Source: Amylostereum areolatum | Lineage: Eukaryota > Basidiomycota > Agaricomycetes > Russulales > Stereaceae | Direction: 5' to 3' | Assembly (NCBI GenBank): GCA_012932865.1 | Contig: SAXG01000003.1 | Span: forward strand, 1,426,001 to 1,490,000 | DNA length: 64,000 nucleotides | In this document: one piece after another, positions 22,140-36,800 of the stretch | How positions within the stretch are numbered: the stretch's first letter is position 1 | Layout: the number at the start of each line of letters is the position of its first letter | Position numbers and translations under genes: made by a program | Notes under the pieces: generated by a model | Told to the model about the DNA's origin: nothing | The model's input: the letters and a program-made list of their open reading frames with translations, nothing else | Databases searched by the model: none

Positions 22140-24398
22140 TCACAAAGCGTTTTGTATTGTATTACGAACCCAAGAAAACATAGACGCTCCTTCCGCTGAT
22201 ACATAGCGTTCGTTGAAGGATCGCGCTTGTCCGTTTGCTCGATGCAGCCTGGATACTGTGCAATGCATGGTGTAATCCTCCGTGTATACGATCCGGAAGT
22301 TCCTAAAGAATGGTGCGTTGGTGGTATTGAGTAAGGATATTTGTATAACACTCACAGCAAGCGACCTTCCCATTTACCTACTGCTCTACTCATGAGCACA
22401 TCCACAAACCAACCGCCATTCACACATTCAGTCAACTCGTTGCCCGTGTCGCAGATACGCTGAAGAAGACAGTTTTCTGTCTCGTCATGGAGAAGCTGGG
22501 TTAGCTGCGATATAGAAGAAATTACCAGCGCCGCTTGAGTAAGATGCGCGGTCAATGTGGACGGCGCATGAAACGTGAAGCGTAGAGAACGACTATAAAG
22601 GAAGGATTGGTCTTCGACATCAACTGGCGGTTGCGGAATGTACATACCTGTTATCTATACGGATGAGCGCGTCTCCGCTTATTTTCTGACCGCCTTCCGC
22701 ACAAAGCAGTGACAAGAGATCGTCGCTGTTCTCTCCGACGGCATTAAAGTGAAACTTTGTGGGCACACCAGCATGGCGGAGTGCACCGACAATGTTGGTC
22801 ATTTCTGTCTTGACGCGCCGGCAGAAGACGTCGTATTGCAAGAAATCAACGACGGGCTGTAGTATGCGAGGACTTTCGGCTGGAGACGCATTCGTCTGGT
22901 ACGAGTGTCCGAGACGGCGAGATTTGTAGTAGGTATGCATGCGAAGGAGTAGGACATGTAAGAAACCGTAGATGAGGTCGCATTTATCCTGTGCGACATT
23001 GCTTGCGCTGTGGTCCTCTGAGAGTGTATCGTTATCTACCTGTCATATCGTAAGACAAAATACCAATGATATTCGAAAGCTGTTCACCAGTTCAAAGCGC
23101 AGTTCTGTGTCCTGGGCTGCTTCGAGTACTATGAGACGTTCCGAAACCCTGGAAGATGTAGACGACAGGTTGCTGGCGTCGCGAATGAGGACTGCAAAGA
23201 TTTCTTGCTCTACAGCCTCTTTTTGTGCGTCACGGAGAATAGCATCCAGAGAAGCGGCATCGTGTGGCGTACAGCGATTGAAAGACGTTGCGGGGGAACC
23301 TGTTCCATCGGATATGGTGAGACTGACGCGCAGAGTGCTTTTTTGACGTTGAGGAAACATAACGGGAGATGATTTGGTATCAAATGCTGCCAGTTGTCCC
23401 AGAGCTCTACGTCTAAAAACAGGGGGAGCTACGATATCTGAGCAAAACCACGGCGCGCAGTGTAAGGAGAAGTCCTACATTCTGACAAGCCAAAAGAAAT
23501 CAGGAAGTCTTTGCTAGTTTTCTCTGCGCTCCTTCCGACGGGAGCGCCTGGTGGAAGCGGAGCTGGTATGAGTGCCCAGTTTTGTCGTCGGATCTTCAGC
23601 GCGTCCATCCAGTATCTGTCTCCTGCTAGTCTGGTCCGCTCCACAATGTCTGCAGCTCCTTTGAATATATCTGCAGCTCGCCGAAGCGCTTCGTCTTTGC
23701 CTCCTACCACGAGTTGCACATCAAACGATTGAACGGACGGTATGGGAGGTAGTTGAGTGACAGTTGACGCCATGAGGATGTTGGATGGTAAGCTGGATCC
23801 TACGACGTGGTCTGGTTGAGAAGGGATCGCAGTGAGGCTGGCGGGAATAAAGGAATTCGTATTGTTACTTGTTCCAATAGAAGAGAGAAAGAGGGTAAGA
23901 AGATCTCGAGCTAGGCTCATCTCTCCGAGAGCAGTGCTGTATAAATATATGAGGAGGAAAGGCAGCAGTGTGGAGGTGTTTTTTGGAGCTCACTGTAGCT
24001 GGGGGATGATTTCCGAGCGCATACTGGAAAGCTCTTCGGGCGACATCGGTTTAGCTTCTTGTACCTCGGAGTTCCCGGCTTCTGCGACAACTGAATCGTC
24101 CTTGGGTGCGTCGGCGTCAACGGCTTTACTACGCTGCTTGTCATCCTGTTCAAAGAAGTTATGGCCACGTTCTATGAAAATACGTCGCAAGTCTCCTCCC
24201 AGTCTCGCCGCAGGGCTACGATATCTACGACTAGGGTTGAGCGGACTCGGTGAGGGCAGGGCGAATGGGGACTGACGGTTTGTACTCAAATGCGCTATCG
24301 GAAGATATATCGCGAAGAACAGGGATGTTATTTCCAGCATCGTCTTTGTACACGCGTTCGAGGGAGAGAGATAGCTGGTCCGGATGGATGAAGGCCAT
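22140..24398 (-). CDS. MED17: Mediator complex subunit 17 (Srb4)
   Basis: Subunit of the Mediator head module, which links regulators to RNA polymerase II in the nucleus. The start at 24398 opens MAFIHPDQLSLSLERVYKDD. A 46-base intron then brings in RYRSPAARLGGDLRRIFIERGHNFFEQ, similar to the 'lRriF.ERG' region of fungal Med17. After another intron comes TALGEMSLARDLLTLFLSS, the conserved helix of the family, followed by DRYWMDALKIRRQNWALIPAPLPPG. The C-terminal half (FLHVLLLRMHTYYKSRRLG, LIRIDNR, SLRFTFHAPSTLTAHL) ends FSWVRNTIQNAL at 22140. Eight or so introns. An in-frame stop upstream of 24398 fixes the start. The gene is divergent from the Zn2Cys6 factor, with 206 bases between starts. 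Confidence 0.85.
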
Positions 24399-24604
24399 GC
24401 CTGGGCCAATGCCATGCAATGCAAGTGCAAGTCTGAGTCGTCAAGTGCACGCGTCCGTCGCGTCGCACCGAGGAAAATCCGGACGCGCGTATTAGATAAT
24501 ATTGATAATGACTGATAACAGAATGAGTCAGCCGAGATCTCCGATCTTACAATCAAATTGCGAGCTCCGGACTGTTCTCCCATTGCTTGACTCTTTCAAC
24601 TGGC
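24399..24604. promoter_or_regulatory. Divergent promoter, MED17 / Zn2Cys6 factor
   Basis: Only 206 bases separate the two divergent start codons, so both promoters lie here. The AT-rich core (GATAATATTGATAATGACTGATAAC, centred near 24508) is the only obvious compositional feature. Confidence 0.55.
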
Positions 24605-27594
24605 ATGGCCAAATCCAACTCTTCTCCGGACCCCGCACAGCAATCTTCTGCAGTCAAACGAAAGAAGACAGATGAGGACGACGACAACCTTAACGGTTCC
24701 AAGAAGGCCCGCACTCGCGTAAGGTACGCTCTCTCTCCCAGTCTGTGGGCGGCGCAACTTACTGCACTCATCGTAGCTATTCATGCGGTGAATGCCACAG
24801 GAGAAAGCAGAAAGTGGGTCCTTCTTAATGTAATCTAACTTTGACCATAATCTTATCGCGAACAGTGCGATCGACAAATGCCTTGCTCTCATGTATGTGC
24901 TTCCTGTTTTCACTACCTCATCCCTCATCTTTGGCCAGTGTCTTGCACGGAAGGTTCCGGAACTATGCAGGGCATACACTCCGGGGAAACCAGACCAAGA
25001 CGTACATTTACGCCTAGCTCGGCTGGAACACATCATTGAAATTGCCCTCCCTCAATATGCACAACAGTCCGGGTTTTCGTCGGGCTCTAGCAAGGATCGC
25101 CTTGGGTCCTCATCTCCTGGGGGAGATGACCGCGCTCACTCGCAACTCGAGGATGAAGATTTGGTCGGAGGCACATTCCAAAGCGGGCGATGGTACGGTA
25201 GCAGCGCATCAGGTAGCGTTGCTCCTGGTTCGATGCTAGAACAGGCGCGTCTCTCTTCTGCCATATTCGGCGTGTGCCCAAGTAGTTATATATCTCTTTC
25301 TCTAGCTACAAAACGCGATGCCTGCATCCTCTCAGCTTAACGGCCATCAGCGAGGATCATCCTTGTCCATTGTTCGCGACGACAACACCAAGACTCTTGT
25401 GGCCGCGAACTCCATCATAGATTCCGTCAGACAGGATGCAGAACCCACCCCGGCCGACAACCTCAAGGCGCTCATCCAAGATTGCGGTGTTCCTCCACAC
25501 AAGATTACAGAACTCGTACAAGAGCTTCCACCACAGCGTTTTTCATCAGTCCTCATAGACTTCTATTTCACCGCTGTGTCAGTGACGATCATTAATGTCT
25601 GCGCTTCTCCACTGAACAACCATCTTCTTCAGAAATTGGACTCGTTACCCAATCTCAGAACGGGACTTTCGCGAGTCTTATTCGTCTGTGTGTGCAAATG
25701 GTGTTAGTGCGCATCCCAGCGACGTTCGTTTCCTCCCTCTCTTGTTCGTCGTACTCGCCATTGCCGTCCGTTTGGCTCCGGAACATATAGCTGGTGATGC
25801 TCGAAGCCGACGGCTTACATCGCTGAGGTACTATTGGTCATGTAAGTAGAGTGCGTCGTGTTCCGACTTTATCGTCCTCACTGTCTGTCAGCGCGCCGAT
25901 CTCTGCTCATTGCAGCTGCGATCCAGCCAGACTCGCTGGACATGGTTCTAACGCGACTTCTTGTAAGCTCCAGTTTTGGTTATTCGACATGGCCGTTCGA
26001 CCTAACCTTCTCTCTCAGAGTGCCCGCTTCTTGACATTTGATCGTCGTATAACCGAGTGTTGGAGTCAGTTAGGTGCCGCTGTGCGTACAGCGCAGGCAC
26101 TTGGCCTGCATCGGGATGGTGGGAGTATGGTGAATAATATACGTTTTTGGCCCTCGAGAAGATGCTGATGTATTCGACAGAAAATGGAACCGGCGCAGGT
26201 TGAGTACCGCCGTCGGATTTGGTACGCCTTTCAATTACTCCAATTTGCCACGTGCCAAGTCATAACTTTTGGCTAGGGCATACTTGTACCATGCCGACCG
26301 CTCCTATGCACTTGTTCTCGGGCGACCAAACGCGATACAAGACGCCTACACATCAACACACTCGCCTTTGAACGTCGAAGACGAGGTTACTTTAGCCGAG
26401 ATTCGCAACCCTCCCCCTTTAACAACCGCCACTCGAATGACATTCGTCATTCTGCGTCATACTCTTGCTGGAATCATTGGTCGCATCGTCCACCATTATC
26501 AGCAAGTGCGACAACATACTCACTACTCCGATGTTCTTGCCATCGACGACGACCTCTTGAAGTTCCTTCATACTCTTCCCCCACACTTCTCCCTTCAACC
26601 GGACACCTCGTTGGATGAAGCGTACCCATATATACCTGCGCACCGCTACCTCCTAATCACCGAGGTGCTTTTCGTTCGAATCAGTCTCCACCGGCCATAC
26701 CTCCTCCGCCGCCTGGGCACCGACCGTTACCTCCGGTCACGCGATGCATGCTTCGAGTCGGCGACAAAAGACTTCGAAGTCAGAGCCACATTCCGTGAAA
26801 AGATTCCCCAGACGACCCTGGACTCCCTCAGCAGTGCTTACCGCGAGTTCCAGAGCGCCATGATCAGCGGAATATACTTGGTCCTGGAGCCGAAAGGTCC
26901 TCTGGCGGGCACTATGCACGCTATATTGGACCAATTCCTGCAAGACCACGAAGGTCTTCGGGAGATGGACGAAACAACACGTCGGGAGATGAAGATCATC
27001 GAATTTTTCAAGTCGAAGTCATCCCAGATGGAAGCATCTATGGGCGACAGTCAAATGGAGGACCTGCAGGGGACATCCCCGTCGTCGCCCTCGGAGGACA
27101 CATCGGATGCTCAGCTTCTGTTGGGCATTCAGGGCTCGGCACCTCGTATGGCCGCGTTCACGTCTTTGACAGTTGCACCTACTTCACCGGCTCTCATGCA
27201 TCCAGAAACGACATCACCGTTATCCAATGCTGTTTTTCCTTCGCCAACAATCCAGCGTCTGCAGCATGGCGAGCTCGGCGACGGACAGAACTCATCGCAT
27301 TCCGCCAGTCCCAGTGCTGACGATGAATCGGCGGCACAAAACCTTTTGGATCACTGGTACAACGCCGTCAGTAGCGGCGGCGTTACTAATGGGCCTGGCC
27401 TTGATGGGTCGTACGGTGTGTCGGCGGGGCTTCCGTGGGGAGGATTCGGCAGCTCAGACTTGTCTGGATGGTTTGGACCTACCCCTGTCACGACAGTAAA
27501 TACAACAATCAGTCAAGGGCCAACCATAGATGGTTCAGATTGGAGCTACTGGGAAACCTTAGTAAACGAGATCCGTGGGGGACCCACTTCCTGA
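24605..27594 (+). CDS. Zn2Cys6 fungal transcription factor
   Basis: Nuclear regulator with an N-terminal zinc cluster and a central fungal-specific transcription factor domain. After a basic stretch (KRKKTDEDDDN..KKARTRV) the cluster reads CGECHRRKQKC, DRQMPC, SHCLARKVPELC, with spacing C-x2-C-x6-C-x5-C-x2-C-x8-C, so all six ligands are present. A linker (HLRLARLEHIIEIA) suggests a dimerisation coil. The middle domain includes TECWSQLGAAVRTAQALGLHRDG, YRRRIW, AYLYHADRSYALVLGRPNAI and HRYLLITEVLFVRISLHRPYLLRR. The C-terminal part is low complexity, possibly activating, and ends at 27594. About nine introns; two of them cut the zinc cluster into three exons. The target pathway cannot be read from the sequence. 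Confidence 0.9.
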
Positions 27595-27854
27595 CACATA
27601 CTTTCGATCCATTTTACATTCTGCTTCACGAACACCTACTGATGTATATTTCTATGGTGCGTCTTGTGCGCTCGACGTGACTGCTCGTGAAGGCGCCTGG
27701 CCTGTATCTATATCTGTATCACATACTTTCGTGCTTCGTGAGCGTATTAGTGCACCCACACCAGCAACCCTGTAGTTTATGGCTTATACAAAACTTTGCT
27801 TGTCTGCGAATATATGATCAATCGTATTATAACTGGTAGCAACAGGACGACGTG

Positions 27855-28881
27855 TTACTGCAAGATACACGTGCACGCCAGTAGCGACGAAAAGCAGAAT
27901 ATGAAAACTAAATGGGCATCCCTCGGAGAAGCGACATTGGAAACCGATGTGGACGCAAAGGTAGTGGGCGTTTGTGCATGGGCTTCGGACGTAGGGGATG
28001 TAGTCGAAGAGGTTGACAGAGTCTGGGTATGGTGTTGGTGACGCGGCACCGCGGACGAACTTGCGCCTTGCTTCGAGCCTTCATCGCCCCCTTCGTCGTG
28101 TTCGGTCGAATCTAAAAAACGGTCAGTGGTAGTTTAACTGTTGTGTGTCGTTGAGAGCGTACTGGTACTGGATTTTGTAGACGACGTGTTACCAAGGTCC
28201 TTTGTTCCCCCCACGAGATGTCCAATTCCCCAGGGAATTTGGTCTCCTCCTGGTTGAGTGGACTTAGCAGGTGGCTCTGAATCGCCTGTCGACGATGCAA
28301 GCTGATATACAGATGGTCAAGATCAAATGCAACATGCCGCGAGGAGATGGATAGACACATACAGTGAAGCGAGTCGTCCACTGTTTCAAGACATTGTCGC
28401 CAGTGTCAGCAGTAAACTGTGTTATTGAAGATCAGCAGATCCGCGAGCGAAACCAGAGGTCCAGAATGAGAGGGTAGATACCTGGTAAAAATATATAGCA
28501 GAGTATGGATCGACTTCTGGACACGTCCAGTTATATGGAGTGATGTCGGGATCTTTACCGACAAGACCCTGGATGACAGGCGTCACAAGCGACATATTCG
28601 TGTTGGAGCCGGTCATGAGATCTACGGCGGATGAGTACGGTTTTTAGAAACACAGTAAGTACATCAAGCGTACCGATCGAGAAGTTGCCCCACTGCGCTT
28701 CTGAATCCGTACTCCAGCTGATTGTGCAGTTGCTACCCGCACGGAAAACATCGCCTGGTCCAGGAGCGGTTGGGGCGATGGCTTGGATAGGGGTTATTGC
28801 GGCGGAGGCCAGGAGCAATACTGATGACAGAGAGAGGTGCAGGGATGCCAGCATCTTGGAGGAAGGAGGTGTAGGGAACAT
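27855..28881 (-). CDS. Ser/Thr-rich GPI-anchored protein, Kre9/Knh1-like
   Basis: A signal peptide (MLASLHLSLSSVLLLASAA, with an alternative ATG 27 bases upstream at 28881) is followed by APTAPGPGDVFRAGSNCTISWSTD. This is the beta-sandwich opening of Kre9/Knh1-like N-terminal domains found in fungal Ser/Thr-rich GPI proteins. The next exon continues LMTGSNTNMSLVTPVIQG and YNWTCPEVDPYSAIYFYQF. The C-terminal region is very rich in Ser/Thr and ends in a hydrophobic segment (AHLVFIFCFSSLLACTCILQ), a GPI-anchor signal. The protein is expected at the plasma membrane or cell wall. Its precise role is unknown; wall beta-glucan work is suggested only by the Kre9 likeness. Several introns are present (near 28620-28672, 28415-28485 and others). 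Confidence 0.8.
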
Positions 28882-30088
28882 GTTGGTCGACGAGTGCTGT
28901 AGTCGAGAATAGCGGGGGTACCAGACCAGGTGAGAGTGCAATAAAGTTTGAGCAAATTTGTGCGCTCTCTGACCCGGTTGATATAAACGTCAAACCAACA
29001 GTCTGGGCCGTGGATTTGAATGCAGACTGCGTCAACTGACGGACTGAGACAGTCCAAAGCGTGGAAGGAAAGGTTATAAACAGGATGGTAGGATTTCCTC
29101 CTACATTGCGTGGAAACGCAATACGTAGCACAGGGAAGAAATCGCAGTGGATACATTGATATTGCTCTGTGATTTTTGTTAGACACCAGTTCAACCTTGC
29201 TCCTGTACTTATGTCGCATGCCCATCCAATCGTTGTTGCCTAAAAAAAGGTTGGCGCGAGGTGGAGACAGTTTACATCGGCTGGTCAAGAGGGTTACGCT
29301 AGGAAAGATTGATATTTGTTGATACAGTAGTTCACTGTAGTTGGAGGTTGGTTGGAGGAACAATTCCTGGTCTCGAAGAACCAGGTCTTGTCGGGCGTCA
29401 GAAATGTGAAGATCGTCCCCGGGCCGTCTCGCCGCTTGAGATCACATGTTCTTTGTTTTGTCAGCGGCGCAGTGCATTTATCTTACTAACTCTCGCGCAT
29501 TTCGTCTTCTAACCATGATGCATGATGTCTATTGCGCATCCCTCCCCTTGCCCTCGTAAACGTGGAATATCACCCAGTAAGGCAGATGCATAATCTCAAC
29601 AGCGCTTGAAACGTGTCCGTCGACTGATGGACCGCTGATGGTGTCATCTTGTAAGTGGAGTGTGGTGAGGTGGCGCGTACCATATGGTGGTATTTTTGCA
29701 GTGGGACCGATGTGGCTCAGGAATTCAACGAGGGTTGCTCGTGAAGACAGTGAGGTTCATTAATCATTCGCAAACCGCATGATGGGTCTGTGTAATATAG
29801 TAACTACTAACAGTCCATATGCATGTCGAATTCCTTCCTCGTAATCTGTCTGTATTGAGGGTGAATAAGGTCAGCTTTCCTGCGCCATTCCGAATGAAAA
29901 CTCGCAGCAGAACTGCCACGGTAATGACTACAGAGACCAGGTAAAGCCCGTAGGGCCGTAGGTATGTTGTCAAGGATAAAACGTACCTAAACGGACGTCC
30001 CAAATGATGGCCGGTTCAGGCCCGCGCGGTCCGCCAGAAGCATCCCCTTACGGTTCCTTGCAAGGCTCTTCTCTTGACCGTTCTACTT
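28882..30088. other. 1.2-kb intergenic region, no supported gene
   Basis: Lies between two divergent genes, the GPI protein on the minus strand and VPS24 on the plus strand. Frames on the minus strand at 28900-29360 and 29764-30003 contain hydrophobic runs but no start, splice pattern or family likeness that convinces. A small unrecognised gene around 29.8-30.0 kb on the minus strand cannot be excluded. Confidence 0.4.
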
Positions 30089-30949
30089 ATGCAGGCTGTA
30101 TCTCGATTTCTCTATGGGCCTACCCCCGAAGAGCGTGTTCGCGCATGGCAAGGAAAGCTTCGCCAGGAAAAGCGAACTTTAGACCGAGAAATGAGGCAGG
30201 TTCGGATTTTGTAGCGCGATGATGGTCTTCTCTGACCCCGAGTCTTCGCACCTTAGCTGGATGTCGGGACCAACAAGGCGCGACAGACGGTCAAGCAACT
30301 TGCGAAGAAAGGTGATACGAAGTCGGCACGAATCCTGGCTCGCGAGGTTGTCCGTAGCAACAAGCAGAAGGACCGTCTGTCGGTCAGCAAGGCTCGCCTA
30401 GGCTCCATCGAAACCCAACTATCACAACAGCTCGGTGTGCTCCGTCGTTTCTCTCGGGTGTCTTGGAGCTGACGAACGTTCTCCAGCTATGATAAAGGTC
30501 ACAGGGTCCCTCCAGAAGTCCACCGAGATCATGAAGCTATCCAACAGTCTGATCAAGCTGCCGCAAATCAGCACGACAATGAGGGAGATGAGCATGGAGA
30601 TGACAAAGGTATGTGCTGCCGTTCAGTGTTGGCGCGTCGCTATGTCCTGATTGCACGCAGGCCGGGATAATGGAGGAGATGCTCGATGATACTCTGGAGG
30701 TAGAAGACGACGAAGAGGTCGAGGAGGAGGCGGACGCAGAGGTCGACAAGGTCCTGTTTGAACTCACAAATGGGAAGCTTGGACAGGCTGGGTCCGTTGG
30801 CACAGAACTTCCGGTAACACTTCTTTTCTTTCCTTCATCCATCCATCTAACCGTCGCCACAGTCCCCGCAGGATAAACTGGAGGAGGAGGAGGCAGATCG
30901 CGAAATGGAGAAGTACCGGGAACAGCTCAACGGGCTACTTAGCGGGTGA
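30089..30949 (+). CDS. VPS24: ESCRT-III subunit Vps24 (CHMP3)
   Basis: Snf7-family protein of the ESCRT-III filament that buds vesicles into multivesicular endosomes. The start MQAVSRFLYGPTPEERVRAWQGKLRQEKRTLDREMRQ is the typical Vps24 N-terminus with its basic first helix. After introns it continues LDVGTNKARQTVKQLAKKGD and SARILAREVVRSNKQKDRL, then IKVTGSLQKSTEIMKLSN and AGIMEEMLDDTLE. It ends with an acidic stretch and MEKYREQLNGLL, the MIM-like end recognised by Vps4. Introns sit near 30201-30261, 30435-30501, 30610-30660 and 30814-30862. An open upstream reading to 30004 lacks family likeness, so 30089 was chosen. Confidence 0.92.
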
Positions 30950-31467
30950 CATCTGGATTATCACGCATCCATCGTCCCAAACCTTGCGCATCGTCTATGC
31001 AATCGTGTTATTTCACAATATGCGCATTAATGTGCAGGACACGCGTATGTCTTCTACCTTGAATCGTCCGGACTTCCACTGCAGGTTCTAGAGCCTTGTG
31101 TATCCATATATTTAAACGTATAACTCTCACATGAATCTCAATCAGTGTATTTTTCGGGTCATGCATCATGCGTCGTAAGTTTCAGATTCCTCCTTGGTAC
31201 TTATTGTCAATACTGCAATATAAACAGACGTCGGATTCATTCCCAAGTAACTTGTGATTAGACAAGTTGAATTGTACCAACGTATAGCTACTCGCATTGT
31301 AAGCACTAATAGATAGGCTCATATCTCTCGAACACCACGTGCCTGATCACTGTGAGCGGCTGAGCCCCGGCTGAGCCCATGTCCGACACCTCCGTGTGCT
31401 TCCGGTACATCAACCCGTCCGAGGCGCGTCACGGATTTTCACCTCCCTTTCATTCAAACTCTCATCC
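30950..31467. other. Intergenic, no gene seen
   Basis: 3' region of VPS24 and promoter of IDH1. AT-rich around 31100-31320, with a pyrimidine-rich stretch (CACCTCCCTTTCATTC) directly before the IDH1 start. Confidence 0.5.
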
Positions 31468-33297
<1,830 letters not shown>

Positions 33298-33827
33298 AGG
33301 GTGATTGGGATGGACTGGTATCGCACAATCCTAGTTAGAGTTGCTAGGACGTGCATACATAATAGGATTAGAGCCTGAGGCGGTTTCTGAGACGTGGCGG
33401 GGTGCGTAACGTGCGTTGCGACAGGATCGAGTAGTATCGAGTCGATCAAAAAGATGGGGAGGAGCGTCAGGGCGGGAGACGCGCCGTGGGGAGCCTGAGA
33501 ATTTGAAGCGACAACTGCGGATGTAAGATGATATAGGCTCCTCGTCGTTCTTGCCCACAGCGATCAAGTCCTCCCTACTCCCTTCCACGCCTACCAAGGC
33601 AACCACTTCATCCATCCTCACTCGCCCCACAGGGCAAGCCGTACTCAACGCTCAACTCGTCCCATCTTTTCCCCCAGGTAACTCGTCACCTTTCTCTCCA
33701 CTCTATTTCTTGACCTCCTCGCCCCCAGCAATTTCATCTCAAGGAAACTGAAAACTCTAAAAACATCACAAAAAACTTCATAACCTATTCATCATCGACA
33801 CGTCGCAATCTTTGCCTTACGAACGAA
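33298..33827. other. Intergenic, SSD1 promoter region
   Basis: 530 bases between IDH1 and the SSD1-like gene, both on the plus strand. The part 33640-33780 is rich in CT and A-runs (CTCTAAAAACATCACAAAAAAC), as in leader regions of translationally regulated fungal genes. No gene seen. Confidence 0.5.
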
Positions 33828-36800
33828 ATGTCCGAACAAGCCACGAGCCCGGCTCCCCCCGCCAAGAAAGACGAAACCAACAAGAAACCTCCCAATGCTC
33901 CCTCCCAGGGCGGCCCAAACCGAGGTCAGAAACGCACTCCTTCAGTGTCCAAGCCCTCGAGTGGTGCGCCGCCTCGCCCGTCCTCGAGGACGGGTAATAA
34001 GAAATCGCCAAACCCCCCTTCCGGCGAGTTGGCGTCGGATTCCTCGAAGAAGCCAAACGAGGGAAGGAAGAACGAACCGCGCAGGAACCCCAGTCAAGGA
34101 GGAGGAGGCCCAGGCGGGCGTAATGGTCACCGCAAGGCATCTTCCTCTGCCCAAGGCAATCGGCAAGGTGCGACGGGCAATGCGCAGGCGAAATCCACCA
34201 GCGCCCCTACGCCTTCTCAAGGCGCTGACGCAAGCGATGCGCTCTCTTCCTTACAGCGTGTCATTGCTGACCTTAAGACGACCTCGCCCCCCAACCAAAC
34301 CACCCCTCTCGCAGGTCCTCCCTTGACTAGCTCCGCCTCCATGCCTATCTCACAGACCTCCAATCTCCCTGTGAACGCTCCTGTCTTCCAGCCTGGCGCG
34401 TCGGCATATCCTCCAACCGGGACAGAGCCTCCCCCGAGACACCGCAAGGCTGCATCTCTCGGCAATGGTGCCCTCTCGGGTAACTTCAATAATTTCGCTC
34501 CTCACCTCGGCTCAATGATGGAAGATGCCGAAGAGGGCACGATGTTCGAGGACGGAGAAATACCGCAAAACGCTTTCAATAGTCAAGGTCATCACCCTCG
34601 TTCACAGTCTCAGAGCTTTATGGCTCCACGTTTCGCGGCCCTGGCGGCCCAACAGCAAGAACAGCAGAACGACATCATAGGTCCCTCTGGTCGCCCTCAG
34701 CTTGCTCCTGGTTTTATGTTCGGTGCTCATCGTCGCCCGAGCGCCAGCGCGCCCATGGGCCCCGCCATCAACGAAGAGGACGCTGGTTTCCAGTTTCCCC
34801 AGCAGCAGAATATGTCGCCTTTCAACGAAGCCGAAGCAGCTCACAACACTCACAGGCGCAGCGAAAGCAATGGTGAGATTAGGGGTATTATGGCAGAGCA
34901 GGTGATATTATTCCTTCGACGCACTGGTCGTTGTCTCTTACCTTTTTCTATAGATTGCCATTCAAGATCAAATCGAGGCCTTACAACGTCATCAACAAGC
35001 TCTCTATCAGCAACAGCTTGCCTCCAACCAAGTTCTGTCTTACCAGACTCCTGGCCTCGCTCCTAATCGAGCTGGTGGTCATCGCAGGGTACAAAGTACT
35101 GCGCCTATGGGCATGGCCAGCGCTGGTCCACAAGCGCTTATGGGTCAACTTGGTCTTGGGCACGTGAACGTTGGTTTGGATGGTCAGCCGCAAGGCGTAC
35201 CTCGCGGCCACGGTCGTAGGCACAGCGTCAATGTTGTGAACAAGTCCAGCCAGTCGGGGTTGGGAGGTTCCGTCAGCTTCGGTAACGGATTTGGCCCCGA
35301 AGGATTCGACGACGGGTTTGCTCCCCCCGCATTCGGAGGTCATTCTCGTCAGGCTTCCAGAGCTGACTCCAGTTGGAGGATCAGTGCGTCTTTGCTCGGT
35401 TGACTTTGGCTTGTGGCTGATACTGTTCGCGATAGATGGTGGTGTCGGTGGCCCACAAGGCGCTGCATTCACAGCCGACTTGGCACAAGCGCAAGCCCAG
35501 CTTCAGAGTCTTCAGCAGTTCCGTGCGGCTGCTGGAGGTCACCACCATAAAATGCCGTCATTCAGTTTCCCTAACATGCTCCCCAACATGATGGCCGCCA
35601 ACATGATGGGCTTAGGTCTCGGTGGGATGAATATTCTTCAGCAACAGCAGCAGCAATTCCAAGTCACAGCTTCAACAGCAATCTAACCAGCCTCAGCGTA
35701 AATCACTCTTTGCTCCTTATCTCCCGCAGGCGTCTCTTCCCCCCCTCCTTGCCACGGGCAAGTTGGTCGTTGGTATTCTCCGGGTCAATAAACGCAACCG
35801 CTCGGACGCTTACGTTTCCACCGAGGTTTTGGACGCCGACATCTATATTTGTGGGTCCAAAGATCGCAACCGTGCTCTTGAGGGTGACATCGTTGCCGTC
35901 GAGCTCCTTGATGTGGACGAAGTCTGGGGAACTAAGAAGGAGAAGGAGGAGAAGAAGAGGAAGAAGGAAGAGAACGCCGCGTACGATGTCAAGACAGCCG
36001 CTGGTCGGAAGAACGATAAGAAGAAGGACGACGTCGAAGTAGAGGGTCAAGGTCTCATGCTCTTTGAAGATGAGGAGTAAGTCGGCCATACCCCTGGTTT
36101 ACCGTCTGCCTAACAAAACGTCTTCAGAGTCACCGATGAGGTCAAACCTCAGTTTGCAGGCCATGTCGTCGCAGTCGTTGAGCGCATGCCTGGACAGCTA
36201 TTCTCGGGTACCCTCGGACTCTTACGTCCCTCTTCCGCTGCCACCAAGGAGAAGCAAGAAGCAGAACGCCGTGAGCGCGAAGGCGACCGCGGTGATGAGC
36301 CGCGCCGTCCCATCGACCGCCCCAAGATCGTATGGTTTAAGCCGACTGACAAGCGTGTCCCCCTCATTGCCATCCCTACCGAGCAGGCCCCGCCTGACTT
36401 CGTCCAGAACTCCGAGGGATATGCGAACAAACTGTTCGTGGCTTGCATCAAGCGCCATGTACGTTGCAGTCTTCCAACCTTTTTATGTCGCATCCTAATT
36501 GCTCCATGCAGCCCATTAGCTCTCTCCATCCCTTCGGAACCCTGGTCGAGGAACTAGGCCCTATTGGCGATGTTGAGGTCGAGACCAGTGCCCTCTTGAA
36601 GGACTGCAACTTCCCGACGGAGGATTTCACAGAAGGCGTCCTGAAATGTCTTCCTCCTATGCCATGGACGTGAGTTGCACCATTTTTAATCTCAGAGCTG
36701 GGCCTAATTCCTGTCACTAGCATTCCCGAGCGAGAGCTGGAGGTACGCAAGGACCTTCGTGGAGAGCGCATTTTCACTATCGACCCGGAGACCGCGAAGG

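Noticed and set aside
29764..30003. 79-codon minus-strand frame with a hydrophobic run, divergent from VPS24
   Set aside because: No family likeness, and alternative splicings give different proteins; not enough to call a gene.
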